This document shows, piece after piece, positions 32,987 through 42,779 of a stretch of 64,000 bases of DNA; the first letter of the stretch is position 1, and the number at the start of each line of letters is the position of its first letter. Origin of the DNA: Prevotella sp. ne3005. Lineage in GTDB: Bacteria; Bacteroidota; Bacteroidia; Bacteroidales; Bacteroidaceae. The notes under the pieces are model-generated. The model worked only from the letters and a program-made list of their open reading frames with translations, did not search any database and was not told the origin of the DNA. A program made the position numbers and the translations under genes. Location: contig NZ_FOCK01000010.1 in assembly GCF_900110085.1 (NCBI RefSeq), forward strand, positions 1 through 64,000, in the 5' to 3' direction.

Positions 32987-34023
32987 TGAAATACTCCATT
33001 ATCGTTCCTGTCTATAATCGTCCAGACGAAGTGGACGAATTACTCGAAAGCTTATCTAATCAAACACAGAAGGATTTCGAGGTCATCATTGTGGAAGACG
33101 GATCGGTAAAAACCTGCAAGGATGTTTGCGACAAATACGCAGACATCCTTGTTTTGCATTACTATGCCAAAAAGAACAGCGGACCTGGTCAGAGTCGCAA
33201 TTATGGGGCCGAGCGTGCCATTGGTGAGTATCTTTTGATTCTCGATTCTGACGTTGTACTACCAACAGACTATATAGAGTCCATCAGCCAGTCCTTGGAA
33301 GCCAATCCCACGGAAGCCTTTGGAGGACCCGACGCTGCACATCCCTCATTCACCCCAGTACAAAAAGCTATCAGTTATTCGATGACCTCTTTTTTTACTA
33401 CTGGTGGCATTCGAGGTGGAAAGGCAAAACTCGACAAATTCTATCCTCGTTCCTTCAACATGGGTATACGTCGCGATGTCTACCTTAAGCTTAGCGGATT
33501 CTCAAAGATGCGTTTTGGCGAAGATATCGACTTTTCTTATCGTATTGTGGAGGCTGGCTACCACCCGCAATTGTTTCCAAAGGCTTGGGTATGGCACAAG
33601 CGTCGCACGGACTTCCGCAAATTTTTCCGGCAAGTATATAACAGTGGCATCGCTCGCATCAACTTAGAGAAACGCCATCCCGGCACAATGAAGCTTGTCC
33701 ATCTATTACCTGCAGTCTTCACCATCGGCGTGATTGGACTCATTCTCATTTCTGCCGTCGGAAGGGCTCTAATGCATTACATTGACCGCGACCAGTTCTA
33801 TTGGATGTGTTTCGCCCCATGGATACCTATTATATTATATAGCCTGCTGATTTGTGTCGATTCGACTATTAAGAATTACAGTATGAAGGTTGGCTTACTC
33901 AGCGTCCCTGCAGCCTTCGTCCAATTGATGGGCTACGGGTTTGGGTTCATTGAGTCATGGTGGAAGCGATGCGTCCTCAAACAAGACGAATTTCAAGCAT
34001 TTGAGAAAACATTCTACAAATAA
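32986..34023 (+). CDS. Family 2 glycosyltransferase with membrane C-terminus
   Basis: This 345-residue protein has a GT-A domain (YSIIVPVYNRPDEVDELLESL at the start, nucleotide-binding Asp in LILDSDVV near residue 85, acceptor-site FGEDIDFSYRI near 178) and two hydrophobic spans near residues 235-290. It probably transfers a sugar to a lipid or cell-surface glycan at the inner membrane. It is translationally coupled to efp by TAATG. The sugar is unknown. Confidence 0.85.
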   Translation: MKYSIIVPVYNRPDEVDELLESLSNQTQKDFEVIIVEDGSVKTCKDVCDKYADILVLHYYAKKNSGPGQSRNYGAERAIGEYLLILDSDVVLPTDYIESISQSLEANPTEAFGGPDAAHPSFTPVQKAISYSMTSFFTTGGIRGGKAKLDKFYPRSFNMGIRRDVYLKLSGFSKMRFGEDIDFSYRIVEAGYHPQLFPKAWVWHKRRTDFRKFFRQVYNSGIARINLEKRHPGTMKLVHLLPAVFTIGVIGLILISAVGRALMHYIDRDQFYWMCFAPWIPIILYSLLICVDSTIKNYSMKVGLLSVPAAFVQLMGYGFGFIESWWKRCVLKQDEFQAFEKTFYK

Positions 34024-34052
34024 ATAACCCGTTAAAACTAAAAATAAACACT

Positions 34053-34739
34053 ATGGAAAAACTCAACATCAATCAATGGGCAGAAGAAGATCGCCCACGT
34101 GAGAAAATGGCAAATCTTGGAGCTGAGGCATTAAGCGATGCCGAACTATTAGCCATCCTTATCGGCAAAGGATCTCCAAAGGAAGATGCCGTAACACTAA
34201 TGAAACGAGTTCTGGCAGATTGCAACAACAACCTGAACACACTAGGAAAGATGTCTATCCACGAACTTTGCCACTATAACGGTATCGGCGAGGCCAAGGC
34301 CATCAGTATCCTGGCTGCTTGCGAACTAGGCAAGCGCCGTCAATCAGGAAGTCCTGAGGAACGGCCAGACCTTGGTACTGCCACTCGCATCTACAACCAC
34401 ATGCACCCCAAGATGCAGGACCTTGGTGTTGAGGAGTTTTGGGTTTTGCTGATGAACCAACACCACCGACTCATCAAGAAGGTACGCATCTCGCATGGTG
34501 GCATCACAGAGACAGCCGCGGATATTCGCGTCATCATGCGGGAGGCCGTCCTTGTTAACTGCACCATCTTAGCCGTCTGCCATAACCATCCGTCGGGTAA
34601 CATTTCTCCCAGCAAGCAAGACTATGAACTGACCAAAGCCATCCAGCGGGCCTGTGACTTCATGCGAATTAACTTTCTAGATCATGTCATCATCACCGAC
34701 GGACAATACTATTCCTTCCACGAGCAAGGACAGTGCTGA
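34053..34739 (+). CDS. radC: RadC family JAMM protein
   Basis: This 228-residue protein has an N-terminal helix-hairpin-helix-like part (about residues 20-90) and a C-terminal JAB/MPN metalloprotease-like domain with the zinc motif AVCHNHPSGNISPSKQD near residue 180. Despite the name, a repair role is not established. It follows the glycosyltransferase after 29 bases. Confidence 0.9.
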   Translation: MEKLNINQWAEEDRPREKMANLGAEALSDAELLAILIGKGSPKEDAVTLMKRVLADCNNNLNTLGKMSIHELCHYNGIGEAKAISILAACELGKRRQSGSPEERPDLGTATRIYNHMHPKMQDLGVEEFWVLLMNQHHRLIKKVRISHGGITETAADIRVIMREAVLVNCTILAVCHNHPSGNISPSKQDYELTKAIQRACDFMRINFLDHVIITDGQYYSFHEQGQC

Positions 34740-34790
34740 TAGGATAAGGTTCGAAACTCTTGAAGAAATCATAATTAATCGCCATTTCCC

Positions 34791-34821
34791 TTTGTGGTTT
34801 CATCTCTTTTTCCTATCTTTG
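34791..34821 (+). promoter_or_regulatory. Promoter of the DUF59-lpxH unit
   Basis: TTTG at 34791-34794, a 19-base spacer and TATCTTTG at 34814-34821 match the consensus exactly, 10 bases before the start at 34832. Confidence 0.75.
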
Positions 34822-34831
34822 CACTCAGATT

Positions 34832-35152
34832 ATGACACAGGAAGAGAAAACAAAGATAGAAGAGCGGATTGTGGACGTACTGAAGACCGTCTATGATCCA
34901 GAGATTCCCGTCAACATCTATGACTTGGGAATGATTTACAAGATTGACGTACAGGACGATTCCTCCGTAGAATTGGATATGACCTTTACCGCTCCGAACT
35001 GCCCTGCTGCAGATTTTATCCTGGAAGATGTGCGCACGAAAGTGGAAAGTGTCGAGGGGGTAAAAGGCGCTAACGTCAACCTCGTCTTCGAGCCCGCATG
35101 GGATCAGAGTATGATGAGCGAAGAAGCCAGAGTAGAATTGGGATTTGATTAA
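34832..35152 (+). CDS. DUF59/MIP18 iron-sulfur assembly protein (SufT-like)
   Basis: This 106-residue protein is a single DUF59 domain with DPEIPVNIYDLGMIYKIDV and the conserved Cys in MTFTAPNCPAADFI near residue 60. Such proteins help mature iron-sulfur proteins. Size and lack of fusion fit the SufT type. It lies 19 bases before lpxH and starts a transcription unit with its own consensus promoter; no suf genes are adjacent. Confidence 0.85.
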   Translation: MTQEEKTKIEERIVDVLKTVYDPEIPVNIYDLGMIYKIDVQDDSSVELDMTFTAPNCPAADFILEDVRTKVESVEGVKGANVNLVFEPAWDQSMMSEEARVELGFD

Positions 35153-35171
35153 AGTTCTTTGAGCAATAGCG

Positions 35172-35936
35172 ATGAAACCCATATATTTCCTTTCCGATGC
35201 CCATCTCGGGTCGCTTGCCATCCCGCACAGAAGGATGCAAGAACGACGGTTGGTCCGCTTTCTTGACTCCATCAAGGAGAAAGCTGCCGCCATCTACCTG
35301 TTAGGTGACATGTTCGACTTCTGGTACGAATACAAATACGTGGTGCCTAAAGGTTTTACCCGTTTCTTAGGGAAACTCTCTGAATTAACGGACATGGGTG
35401 TAGAAGTACATTACTTCACAGGCAACCATGACATTTGGGCCTACGACTATCTGGAAAAAGAATGTGGGGTCATCCTTCACAAGCAACCAGAAACGACCGA
35501 GATTTATGGTAAGATGTTCTTCCTAGCCCATGGCGACGGATTGGGTGACCCGGACAAGAAATTCAAGTTGATTCGTGCCATTTTCCATTCCAAGTTATGC
35601 CAATGGGCCTTTTCCAATCTTCACCCGCGTTGGGCAATGTGGTTTGGTTTGAACTGGGCCAAACATTCCCGTATGAAGCGTCCCAACGGTGAGGAACCCG
35701 CCTATATGGGTGAGGAACGCGAACATTTGGTATTGTTTACGAAAAAGTATATCCAATACCATTCTAATGTGGATTATTTCATCTATGGACACCGTCATAT
35801 CGAGGTTGATCTGCAACTGACAAAGAAGGCACGTATGATAATCCTTGGTGATTGGATTAGCCAATTCAGCTACGTTGTCTATGACGGAGACCATCTGCTA
35901 ATGTCACAATATATCGAAGGCGAGAGCCAGCTATAA
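35172..35936 (+). CDS. lpxH: UDP-2,3-diacylglucosamine diphosphatase
   Basis: LpxH removes UMP from UDP-2,3-diacylglucosamine to give lipid X, the fourth step of lipid A synthesis. The 254-residue metallophosphoesterase shows SDAHLGS, LGDMFDFW, FTGNHD, LAHGDGLG and YGHRHIE, which hold all the metal ligands. It overlaps the following kinase gene by one base. Confidence 0.92.
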   Translation: MKPIYFLSDAHLGSLAIPHRRMQERRLVRFLDSIKEKAAAIYLLGDMFDFWYEYKYVVPKGFTRFLGKLSELTDMGVEVHYFTGNHDIWAYDYLEKECGVILHKQPETTEIYGKMFFLAHGDGLGDPDKKFKLIRAIFHSKLCQWAFSNLHPRWAMWFGLNWAKHSRMKRPNGEEPAYMGEEREHLVLFTKKYIQYHSNVDYFIYGHRHIEVDLQLTKKARMIILGDWISQFSYVVYDGDHLLMSQYIEGESQL

Positions 35937-36985
35937 TGAATCTATCACAAAAACAGTATATGAACAGACATAAGATTGTAACTTTCGGAGAACTCCTTCT
36001 CAGATTCTCCAAACCTGGCCACCTTCGTCTGACACAAGGTGACATGTTCACCAGCAAATATGGTGGTAGCGAAGCCAATGTGGCCGTCTCTTTGGCCACA
36101 CAAGGAGATGAAGTAACTTATATCACCCGCCTACCAGACACCCCCGTTGGACGTGCCGGAGCAATGAACCTGGCAGAGTTAGGAGTAGACACTAGTGAGA
36201 TCCTTTACGGAGGACAACGTATAGGCACCTACTATTTTGAGCCACCTGCAGGGATGAGGGCGGCAAAAGTTTTTTACGATCGTGCAAACTCCGCATACTC
36301 GGATTTGAAGCCAGGCATGATTAACTGGCGTGAGATCCTAAAAGATTGCGCTTTCTTTCATGTATCAGGTATTACAGCTGCCATATCTCAACAAGCAGCC
36401 GAGGCGACTTTCGAGGCACTTGACATCGCCGATGAGATGGGAGTTACCATTTGCTTCGACATAAACTATCGCAAGAACCTATGGCGCTATGATGGTGCCA
36501 ATCCACGTGAGACACTTAGCCATATGCTGGCCCATTGTGACATGATGTTCGGTGATGCTATTGAATTTGAATGGTTGAGTCAGCATCCTCAGCCCCCATT
36601 TACAGCCATTGACTCCAACTTCAAGATGCAGATGAAAGAATACAGAGAATGGTTTGACGAGCTACACGAGCAGTTTCCACGCCTGAAGAATTGGATGATG
36701 GGCATGCGCAACATTGTCAGTTCGAAACACCACACCCTAACAGGACTTCTTTGGACAGAGGGGCATCTGTTGAAGGCCCCTATCGTCGACATTCCCGATG
36801 TGGTGGATCCTGTCGGTGTAGGCGATGCATTTATGGGCGGCTGGCTTCACGCGCTTAAACTCTACCCTGACGATAAGCAAATGCAGCTGAACTACTCTTT
36901 GGCAGCAGCTGCATTAAAAAATACCATTCCAGGCGACTTCAATCTGTCAACCGAAGAGGAGATTTTGGATGCGGTAACTTTCTAA
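35936..36985 (+). CDS. PfkB family sugar kinase, KdgK-like
   Basis: This 349-residue ribokinase-fold enzyme probably phosphorylates 2-keto-3-deoxygluconate or a similar sugar acid. Motifs are VTFGELLLRFS at the start, YGGSEANVAVSLA, FDINYRKNLW, and the catalytic loop DPVGVGDAFMGGW near residue 288, in which Asp is kept although the usual GAGD reads GVGD. The ATG at 35936 overlaps the lpxH stop (TAATG); ATG 35960 is an alternative giving 341 residues. No uronate pathway gene is adjacent. Confidence 0.8.
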   Translation: MNLSQKQYMNRHKIVTFGELLLRFSKPGHLRLTQGDMFTSKYGGSEANVAVSLATQGDEVTYITRLPDTPVGRAGAMNLAELGVDTSEILYGGQRIGTYYFEPPAGMRAAKVFYDRANSAYSDLKPGMINWREILKDCAFFHVSGITAAISQQAAEATFEALDIADEMGVTICFDINYRKNLWRYDGANPRETLSHMLAHCDMMFGDAIEFEWLSQHPQPPFTAIDSNFKMQMKEYREWFDELHEQFPRLKNWMMGMRNIVSSKHHTLTGLLWTEGHLLKAPIVDIPDVVDPVGVGDAFMGGWLHALKLYPDDKQMQLNYSLAAAALKNTIPGDFNLSTEEEILDAVTF

Positions 36986-36997
36986 GTTTACCGCATC
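36968..36997 (+). terminator. Terminator overlapping the kinase stop codon
   Basis: GATGCGGTAA (36968-36977) pairs perfectly with TTACCGCATC (36988-36997), followed by ACATTTTT. The left arm encodes the last residues of the kinase, the loop contains its stop, and the right arm includes part of the stop codon of the convergent CotH gene. Confidence 0.75.
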
Positions 36998-38657
36998 ACA
37001 TTTTTGCATATTGGGCCTTTAGCCATTCCATACGATTCTTCAACCATTCCTTGACCGACTGCACCTCATTCTGATAGGCACCCCATATCTCAACATTGGG
37101 CGCAACATAATTATAGAAAGCATGCCACCTATTTTCATTTGCAGCTGCTGAATATTTCAGATACTGTTGCGTGGCATCAATTTCACGCATGATGTCGGGC
37201 ATTCGCTCGTAGAAATAGTCAAAACGTTCCTTCACTCTCTTTACGAAAACAGGATCATCGAATAGTCTGTCAAACCAATCCGAATTCTTAACCCAAAAGC
37301 CTTCCGGACCACGCGCCCAATAATCTGTATTACCAAAGGCAAGATCAAAGTCCCACAATGGACCCATCTTCAGCTTTCCGCCTCGCTTCAAACTCATGAA
37401 GCAACTGGTAAACATCTGTGCGTCAGTATTATGAGCAATCTCGTTTATCAGATACCAATCTACGAAAGAATCCATATCCATATAGGCTTTCCATCCCTTA
37501 TCTGGATCAGTAAAATTGTAACCATACAAGGCGACATCAACTTTATTGAGATAATCCTCAATATAATTAAAGTTTGCATCGCCGTACTGAGTCTCTGGTT
37601 CTTTAATATTGACAGGATTATCCAGACTATAGACATAGAAATATCGTGAATCACTCTCTTCCGGTGCACGAGTGTCAACTTCAAGGAGGAACCCATCATC
37701 CCCGACAGCCACTCTATGGTTGGAAATCTTTATCTTCTCGCACACTTCATAGGTGCCGTCATACCTGCCATTCAAGAACAATTCAACAAAATGAGAACTT
37801 GAGGTATATTCCAGATTACTAATCTTACCCATATAGAAAGCCACATGGTTGCGAATAGCAGATTTATCAGCGAAGTTTGCCAATAGGACCCATGACCTAT
37901 CCTTGTGTTCACCTAAAAGCGATACCTTCTCGTTAAACTTCAGACGATATGGTTTCTTGGGCCAAGTAGACACTCCCCAAGTAGAATTTCCACGTCCCTT
38001 TATCTGTAAGTCAGCCTCCAGCACATCGCCAGCCCCACGGGTTTTAACATCCTCAGTCAACTTCATATGGGCATTGACATACGTTACCTTCGAATTGATG
38101 AAATTCCCTGTTTCCGTATCAATTCTCATGACAGGCAATCCTGTATATGAGTATACATAGACGGTATACTCCTTTGTTCCTTTAGAAGTCATAACCGTCA
38201 GAGGAATAGGCTGAGAGAAATCAACGGCTGTAGAACCACTTGTCACTTCCTGAGACCCAATCATCACCAAGGTTCCATCAAAGGTAAATCTCGGAATTAA
38301 AGTCTTTGAATCATCCAATTCTGGAAGCCAGCAGTTCACTATCCCTGTGGAAGAATAGACATCACAAACCACATCTTTACTCAGACCCGTATTGTCAGAA
38401 CGCTTAAACTCCATCGTCAACAAGACGGGATCAGAAACCATACCACTTTTGACACGTTCAAGCTCCTCGAGCCTCTGCTTCAGCCTTTCTTGCTCTGCTT
38501 TTCTCTTTTTGAGTTCCTCCTGCTCCTTTGCTATTTGAGTCTGAAGTGCCTGATTATTCTGCTCTAGCGCATCTCTCTGCTGCTTATATTCCGAGGTATC
38601 CTCCGAACAAGCTGACAACACAAATAATGCGAATAATATGTATACAAATTTCTTCAT
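36996..38657 (-). CDS. CotH-type kinase lipoprotein, apparently active
   Basis: This 553-residue protein has a lipoprotein signal (LFVLSACS, Cys17), a charged coiled coil (about residues 22-72), a beta domain (about 75-175) and a CotH-like kinase domain (about 195-545). The kinase keeps GRGNSTW, PYRLKF, the Glu of YEVCEKI and the metal-binding MGPLWDFDLAFGN. CotH kinases phosphorylate extracytoplasmic proteins in spore formers; in Bacteroidetes the substrate is unknown. It follows a paralogue with the same layout after 20 bases. Confidence 0.82.
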   Translation of the reverse strand: MKKFVYILFALFVLSACSEDTSEYKQQRDALEQNNQALQTQIAKEQEELKKRKAEQERLKQRLEELERVKSGMVSDPVLLTMEFKRSDNTGLSKDVVCDVYSSTGIVNCWLPELDDSKTLIPRFTFDGTLVMIGSQEVTSGSTAVDFSQPIPLTVMTSKGTKEYTVYVYSYTGLPVMRIDTETGNFINSKVTYVNAHMKLTEDVKTRGAGDVLEADLQIKGRGNSTWGVSTWPKKPYRLKFNEKVSLLGEHKDRSWVLLANFADKSAIRNHVAFYMGKISNLEYTSSSHFVELFLNGRYDGTYEVCEKIKISNHRVAVGDDGFLLEVDTRAPEESDSRYFYVYSLDNPVNIKEPETQYGDANFNYIEDYLNKVDVALYGYNFTDPDKGWKAYMDMDSFVDWYLINEIAHNTDAQMFTSCFMSLKRGGKLKMGPLWDFDLAFGNTDYWARGPEGFWVKNSDWFDRLFDDPVFVKRVKERFDYFYERMPDIMREIDATQQYLKYSAAANENRWHAFYNYVAPNVEIWGAYQNEVQSVKEWLKNRMEWLKAQYAKM

Positions 38658-38677
38658 TTTTTATGCACCTCGTTAAA

Positions 38678-40315
38678 TTACAGTTTGCTTATTTCATCAT
38701 TCAGCCATTCCATGCGTTTCTCTATCCATGACTTCATGGTTGTCACTTCCTTCTGATATTTTTTGCGAACGTCATCTGCAGATGATCCACTAAACACCTC
38801 CCACTTGTTGTTATTCTCCGGAATGGCATTCCTCAGATAACTAACGTCTGCATCAATCTCCTTGAGGATGTCATTCTTATGGTTATAGAAATAAGTAAAG
38901 CGCTCTTTGACCTTTGCTACGAATGCTGGATCCTGAAAAAGACGATTATACCATTTAACATTTTTGATGACGAAATCACTAGTGCTCGAGTCGCCATAAC
39001 CAAACGATCTCTCCATTTTCCACAACGGTCCCATTCTGAGTTTGCCATCTCGTTTCATATTCATGTAGCATTCAGCACCGAAATCACCATCCAGGTTCTT
39101 TGCAATCTCATTAATCAGATACCAATCAACAAATGAGTCCATATCAAGATATCTCTGCCAGCCTTCTGTTGCATCCGTAAAATTGGATCCGAACAAAGCA
39201 GATTCTGCTGACCTCACATAATTAGATATAAACTGATAGTCCTCATCACCAGAGAATACCGTAGGACTGACAATCGTCACAGGCTGTTCGAGATTATCTG
39301 TCTTAAAATACGTCCTACCATTTGAAGCGTCAATCTTCACAATAAAGCCATTACTCTCAACTCCGGTACGATTGTTGGTGTAGTCAATGGATTCGCCTAA
39401 CAAATATGTTCCAAAATAGCGCTCATTAAGCATAAGATCAGCAAAATGGAAATGGGGCGTAAAATGCAAGTTACTGATCTTGCCCAGATGAAATCCTGTC
39501 TGGGTATGAAGCATGGTGGCATCTTTGGCATTCGATAGCAACTCCCAAGTGGTATTCATAGGATCGTCAAGCACAGAATAGGCTGCATTAATTGTAAAGC
39601 GATAGTTATTTTTTCCCATCTGCGACGAACCGTCCAACTTTGAGCTAACCCATGACAAAGGACCTATCGCCTTTAATCTAGCATTCGCTTCGATTACATC
39701 ACCAGCGCCACGCGTCCTGGCGTTCTCCACAATCTTCAACTTCGCCTCATAAACCAAATCACTAACAGAGATGTCTTCCCTATTGTTTGTCGTCAACCAA
39801 ACCATAGGAAGACCTGTATAGGAATAGACATAGACGGTATAGTCTTTTGACAATAGGTCTGATGTCACTGTCAATTTCTGGGGTTTGCCAAAATCAATAG
39901 AGGTTACACCACTCTCTACAGCCTTTCCACCAATTGTCAAGCTCTTCCCCTGATAACTAAATTGCGGTATCAGAACCTTATTAGGCATAATGTTGGGCAC
40001 CCAACACACAACGCTATCACCGGCAATCTCACACTTGACATCCTCAACAAGTTGATAAGGATTATCTGCATGTAAAAACTCAAAATATGCCAACGTCACC
40101 TTATTAATGTCCTGAAGCGCCTGATCAATCTGACCCTGAGTATTATCAATGTCATTTTGAGTCTTATCATTAGCATTCTGCAAGCTATCTTTAGTATGCG
40201 TTAATTTCCGACTCGCATCTTCCAGGCCTGCAATTTCCTTCTTAAGATCATCAATCTCAGAGCTACAAGCCAGCAGACTACATAATACTATTACAGAAAA
40301 CAAAAACTTTTTCAT
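38678..40315 (-). CDS. CotH-like lipoprotein, probable pseudokinase
   Basis: This 545-residue paralogue of the next gene has the same layout: lipoprotein signal (CSLLACS), coiled coil (about residues 20-70), beta domain and CotH-like domain. But the catalytic motifs are gone: GRGNSTW is AIGPLSW, PYRLKF is NYRFTI, and MGPLWDFDLAFGN is MGPLWKMERSFG, which removes the metal-binding acidic pair. Structural motifs such as GTYLLGE and the DMDSFVDWYLINEIA stretch are kept. It is probably a non-catalytic partner or regulator of its neighbour. Confidence 0.8.
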   Translation of the reverse strand: MKKFLFSVIVLCSLLACSSEIDDLKKEIAGLEDASRKLTHTKDSLQNANDKTQNDIDNTQGQIDQALQDINKVTLAYFEFLHADNPYQLVEDVKCEIAGDSVVCWVPNIMPNKVLIPQFSYQGKSLTIGGKAVESGVTSIDFGKPQKLTVTSDLLSKDYTVYVYSYTGLPMVWLTTNNREDISVSDLVYEAKLKIVENARTRGAGDVIEANARLKAIGPLSWVSSKLDGSSQMGKNNYRFTINAAYSVLDDPMNTTWELLSNAKDATMLHTQTGFHLGKISNLHFTPHFHFADLMLNERYFGTYLLGESIDYTNNRTGVESNGFIVKIDASNGRTYFKTDNLEQPVTIVSPTVFSGDEDYQFISNYVRSAESALFGSNFTDATEGWQRYLDMDSFVDWYLINEIAKNLDGDFGAECYMNMKRDGKLRMGPLWKMERSFGYGDSSTSDFVIKNVKWYNRLFQDPAFVAKVKERFTYFYNHKNDILKEIDADVSYLRNAIPENNNKWEVFSGSSADDVRKKYQKEVTTMKSWIEKRMEWLNDEISKL

Positions 40316-40357
40316 TCTTTTCTATAAAATGTCTTGATATAAATACATAATTCGTTG

Positions 40358-40365
40358 CAAAAATA
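40358..40365 (-). promoter_or_regulatory. -7 element of the cotH pair
   Basis: TATTTTTG on the minus strand, 43 bases before the first cotH-like gene. Confidence 0.5.
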
Positions 40366-40439
40366 ATACTTTTTTTGCAAATTGATGCACCTTTTACCGT
40401 TTTTTTGCATCTTTTCAGTCGTTTTTCCTATCAGCCAAA

Positions 40440-40477
40440 CAACAAAATAAAAGGCGGCCTTTTATTAGGCCGCCTTA
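40440..40477 (-). terminator. Terminator of pta-ackA
   Basis: AAGGCGGCC (40451-40459) pairs with GGCCGCCTT (40468-40476) around an 8-base loop, and on the minus strand a T-rich run follows to 40440. It lies 20 bases after the ackA stop. Confidence 0.9.
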
Positions 40478-40496
40478 AAACGATATACTATTCCTA

Positions 40497-41687
40497 TTAC
40501 AGCAGATTCATCGTGTCAGTAGCAATCATCAACTCCTCGTCGGTAGGAATGACAACCACCTTAACCTTGGAGTCATCAGCAGAAATGACAGCCTCTTCGC
40601 CACGAACATTGTTCTTAACCTCATCAAACTTGATGCCGAGGAACTCCATATCCTTGCAAACAGCAGAACGCATGCCAATCTGGTTTTCACCAACACCAGC
40701 AGTGAAGACAACAACATCAAGGCCTCCCATAGCGGCAGCGTAAGCACCAATATACTTCTTGATACGATAGAAGTACATGTCCTGAGCCAGCTGAGCGCGC
40801 TCATTGCCCTCCTTGGCAGCATTCTCCACATCACGCATATCGCTGGAACCACCCGTAATACCGGCAACACCACTCTTCTTGTTAAGCAAGTTGGACATAC
40901 CGTCAGCATCGAGACCAAGTTTCTTCTCAATGAAAGTAACAGCACCGCCATCGATATCACCAGCTCGAGTACCCATCACAAGCCCCTCCAAAGGAGTGAG
41001 GCCCATTGAGGTATCGATACACTTGCCATCAACAACTGCTGCGATAGAACCACCATTACCAACGTGGCAGGTTACCATCTTCGTACCCTCTGCAGGAATC
41101 CCGAGGAACTCACAAGCACGAGCGCTAACATAACGGTGAGATGTTCCGTGGAAGCCATAGCGGCGAATGCCGTATTTCTCGTAAAGTTCATAAGGAATAG
41201 CATACATGAAAGCCTTTGGAGGCATAGTCTGATGGAAGGCTGTATCGAATACACCTACCTGAGGAAGACCAGGCATCAACTCCTTCACTGCATTAACACC
41301 CTTGAGATTTGCAGGGTTGTGCAGAGGAGCCAGATCTGAACACTCCTCAAAAACCTTCAGCACCTCATCGGTAAGCACCACAGACTTATTGAACTTTTCA
41401 CCACCATGTACCATACGATGGCCCACTGCATCAATCTCATCAAGGCTCTTGATGACACCTATTTCTGGATCAGTGAGCAGAGAGAAGATGAACTTCACGC
41501 CCTCCGTATGCTCGGGGATATCGTGCATAATCTGCTTTTTTTCGCCATTGGCCAACTTCACCTTTACAAAGGCTCCATCAAGCCCCACACGCTCAGCACC
41601 ACCACTGGTCATCACGCTCTTGTCATCCATATTATACAGAGCGTACTTGATTGACGAAGAGCCACAATTTAATACTAATATTTTCAT
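40497..41687 (-). CDS. ackA: Acetate kinase
   Basis: AckA converts acetyl phosphate and ADP to acetate and ATP, the energy-yielding end of fermentation. The 396-residue protein starts MKILVLNCGSSSIKYAL, has HRMVHGG and GFHGTSHRYV, and ends with the family signature around FTAGVGEN. ATG 41687 is chosen over an upstream in-frame start six codons earlier. It follows pta after 27 bases in one unit. Confidence 0.96.
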   Translation of the reverse strand: MKILVLNCGSSSIKYALYNMDDKSVMTSGGAERVGLDGAFVKVKLANGEKKQIMHDIPEHTEGVKFIFSLLTDPEIGVIKSLDEIDAVGHRMVHGGEKFNKSVVLTDEVLKVFEECSDLAPLHNPANLKGVNAVKELMPGLPQVGVFDTAFHQTMPPKAFMYAIPYELYEKYGIRRYGFHGTSHRYVSARACEFLGIPAEGTKMVTCHVGNGGSIAAVVDGKCIDTSMGLTPLEGLVMGTRAGDIDGGAVTFIEKKLGLDADGMSNLLNKKSGVAGITGGSSDMRDVENAAKEGNERAQLAQDMYFYRIKKYIGAYAAAMGGLDVVVFTAGVGENQIGMRSAVCKDMEFLGIKFDEVKNNVRGEEAVISADDSKVKVVVIPTDEELMIATDTMNLL

Positions 41688-41714
41688 TGTTTTCCCTTTT
41701 TGCAATTTAACCTT

Positions 41715-42725
41715 TTATTTTTTTGCATCCATAGCCTGACAAGCTGTAATGGCAATCATATAATAGATATCATCCACAGAACAGCCACGAGAGAGGTCGT
41801 TTACTGGGCGAGCGATACCCTGCAGCACGGGACCAATAGCGATTGCATCACCCAGACGCTGTACCATCTTATAGCCGATGTTACCAACTTCGAGATTGGG
41901 GAATACAAGCACGTTTGCTTTACCAGCAATATCAGAACCAGGAGCCTTCTTGGCACCTACGCTGGGAACCAGAGCCGCATCAGCCTGCAGCTCACCGTCA
42001 ATCTTCAGCGTTGGGTCAAGTTCCTTAGCCAGACGGGTAGCCTCAATCACCTTGTCACAAACCTCGTGCTTGGCAGAACCCTTCGCCGAGAAGCTCAGCA
42101 TAGCCACACGGGGATCCTTGAAACCTGCCACAGCCTTAGCCATCTGGGCAGTGCAGACAGCTATCTGCGAGAGTTGATTAGCATCAGGCATCGGGGTAAC
42201 GGCCACATCAGCCACTACGAGGACGCCATCTTCACCATACTGCTTCTGCTTCGAGATAAGCAACAGACCACCGCTGACACAGGTAATACCAGGCTGGCAC
42301 TTGATAATCTGAAGAGCAGGACGCAAGGTATCTCCTGTAGTAGACAATGCACCAGAGATCTGGCCATCAGCGCCCTCAGTCTTAATGATCATACATCCAA
42401 GATACAGAGGGTTCTTGATAAGCTTACGAGCCTCTTCGATAGTCATACCCTTACTTTTGCGAATCTCTGCCAGCTTCTCAGCCAGTTCCTCGCTCTTTTC
42501 GTAGTTCTCCGGATCAATAAGGGTTGCCTTACCAATGTTTGTCAGACCCTTCTCCTTAGCCAAAGCCTCAACCTTGGCAGGATTACCAATCAGAATGATG
42601 TCAGCAATGTCATCAGCCAAGGCTTTGTCTGCTGCACAAAGAGTACGTTCTTCCTCTGCTTCTGGGAGCACAATGCGCTGCTTATTGCTCTTAGCACGCG
42701 CTACAATTTGACTTAATAAATCCAT
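41715..42725 (-). CDS. pta: Phosphate acetyltransferase
   Basis: Pta exchanges CoA for phosphate on acetyl-CoA, feeding acetyl phosphate to AckA. The 336-residue protein is the bare catalytic PTA domain, without the N-terminal regulatory domain of long Pta proteins. Conserved stretches include ISGALSTTGDTLRPALQII and the C-terminal GPVLQGIARPVNDLSRGCS. The -7 element TACTTTTG lies at 42780-42787 on the minus strand. Confidence 0.95.
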   Translation of the reverse strand: MDLLSQIVARAKSNKQRIVLPEAEEERTLCAADKALADDIADIILIGNPAKVEALAKEKGLTNIGKATLIDPENYEKSEELAEKLAEIRKSKGMTIEEARKLIKNPLYLGCMIIKTEGADGQISGALSTTGDTLRPALQIIKCQPGITCVSGGLLLISKQKQYGEDGVLVVADVAVTPMPDANQLSQIAVCTAQMAKAVAGFKDPRVAMLSFSAKGSAKHEVCDKVIEATRLAKELDPTLKIDGELQADAALVPSVGAKKAPGSDIAGKANVLVFPNLEVGNIGYKMVQRLGDAIAIGPVLQGIARPVNDLSRGCSVDDIYYMIAITACQAMDAKK

Positions 42726-42779
42726 AGTTTGCTTTTATATTAAATGTTCTTAGATTGCCCTTTTGTAAAATTGAGATTG

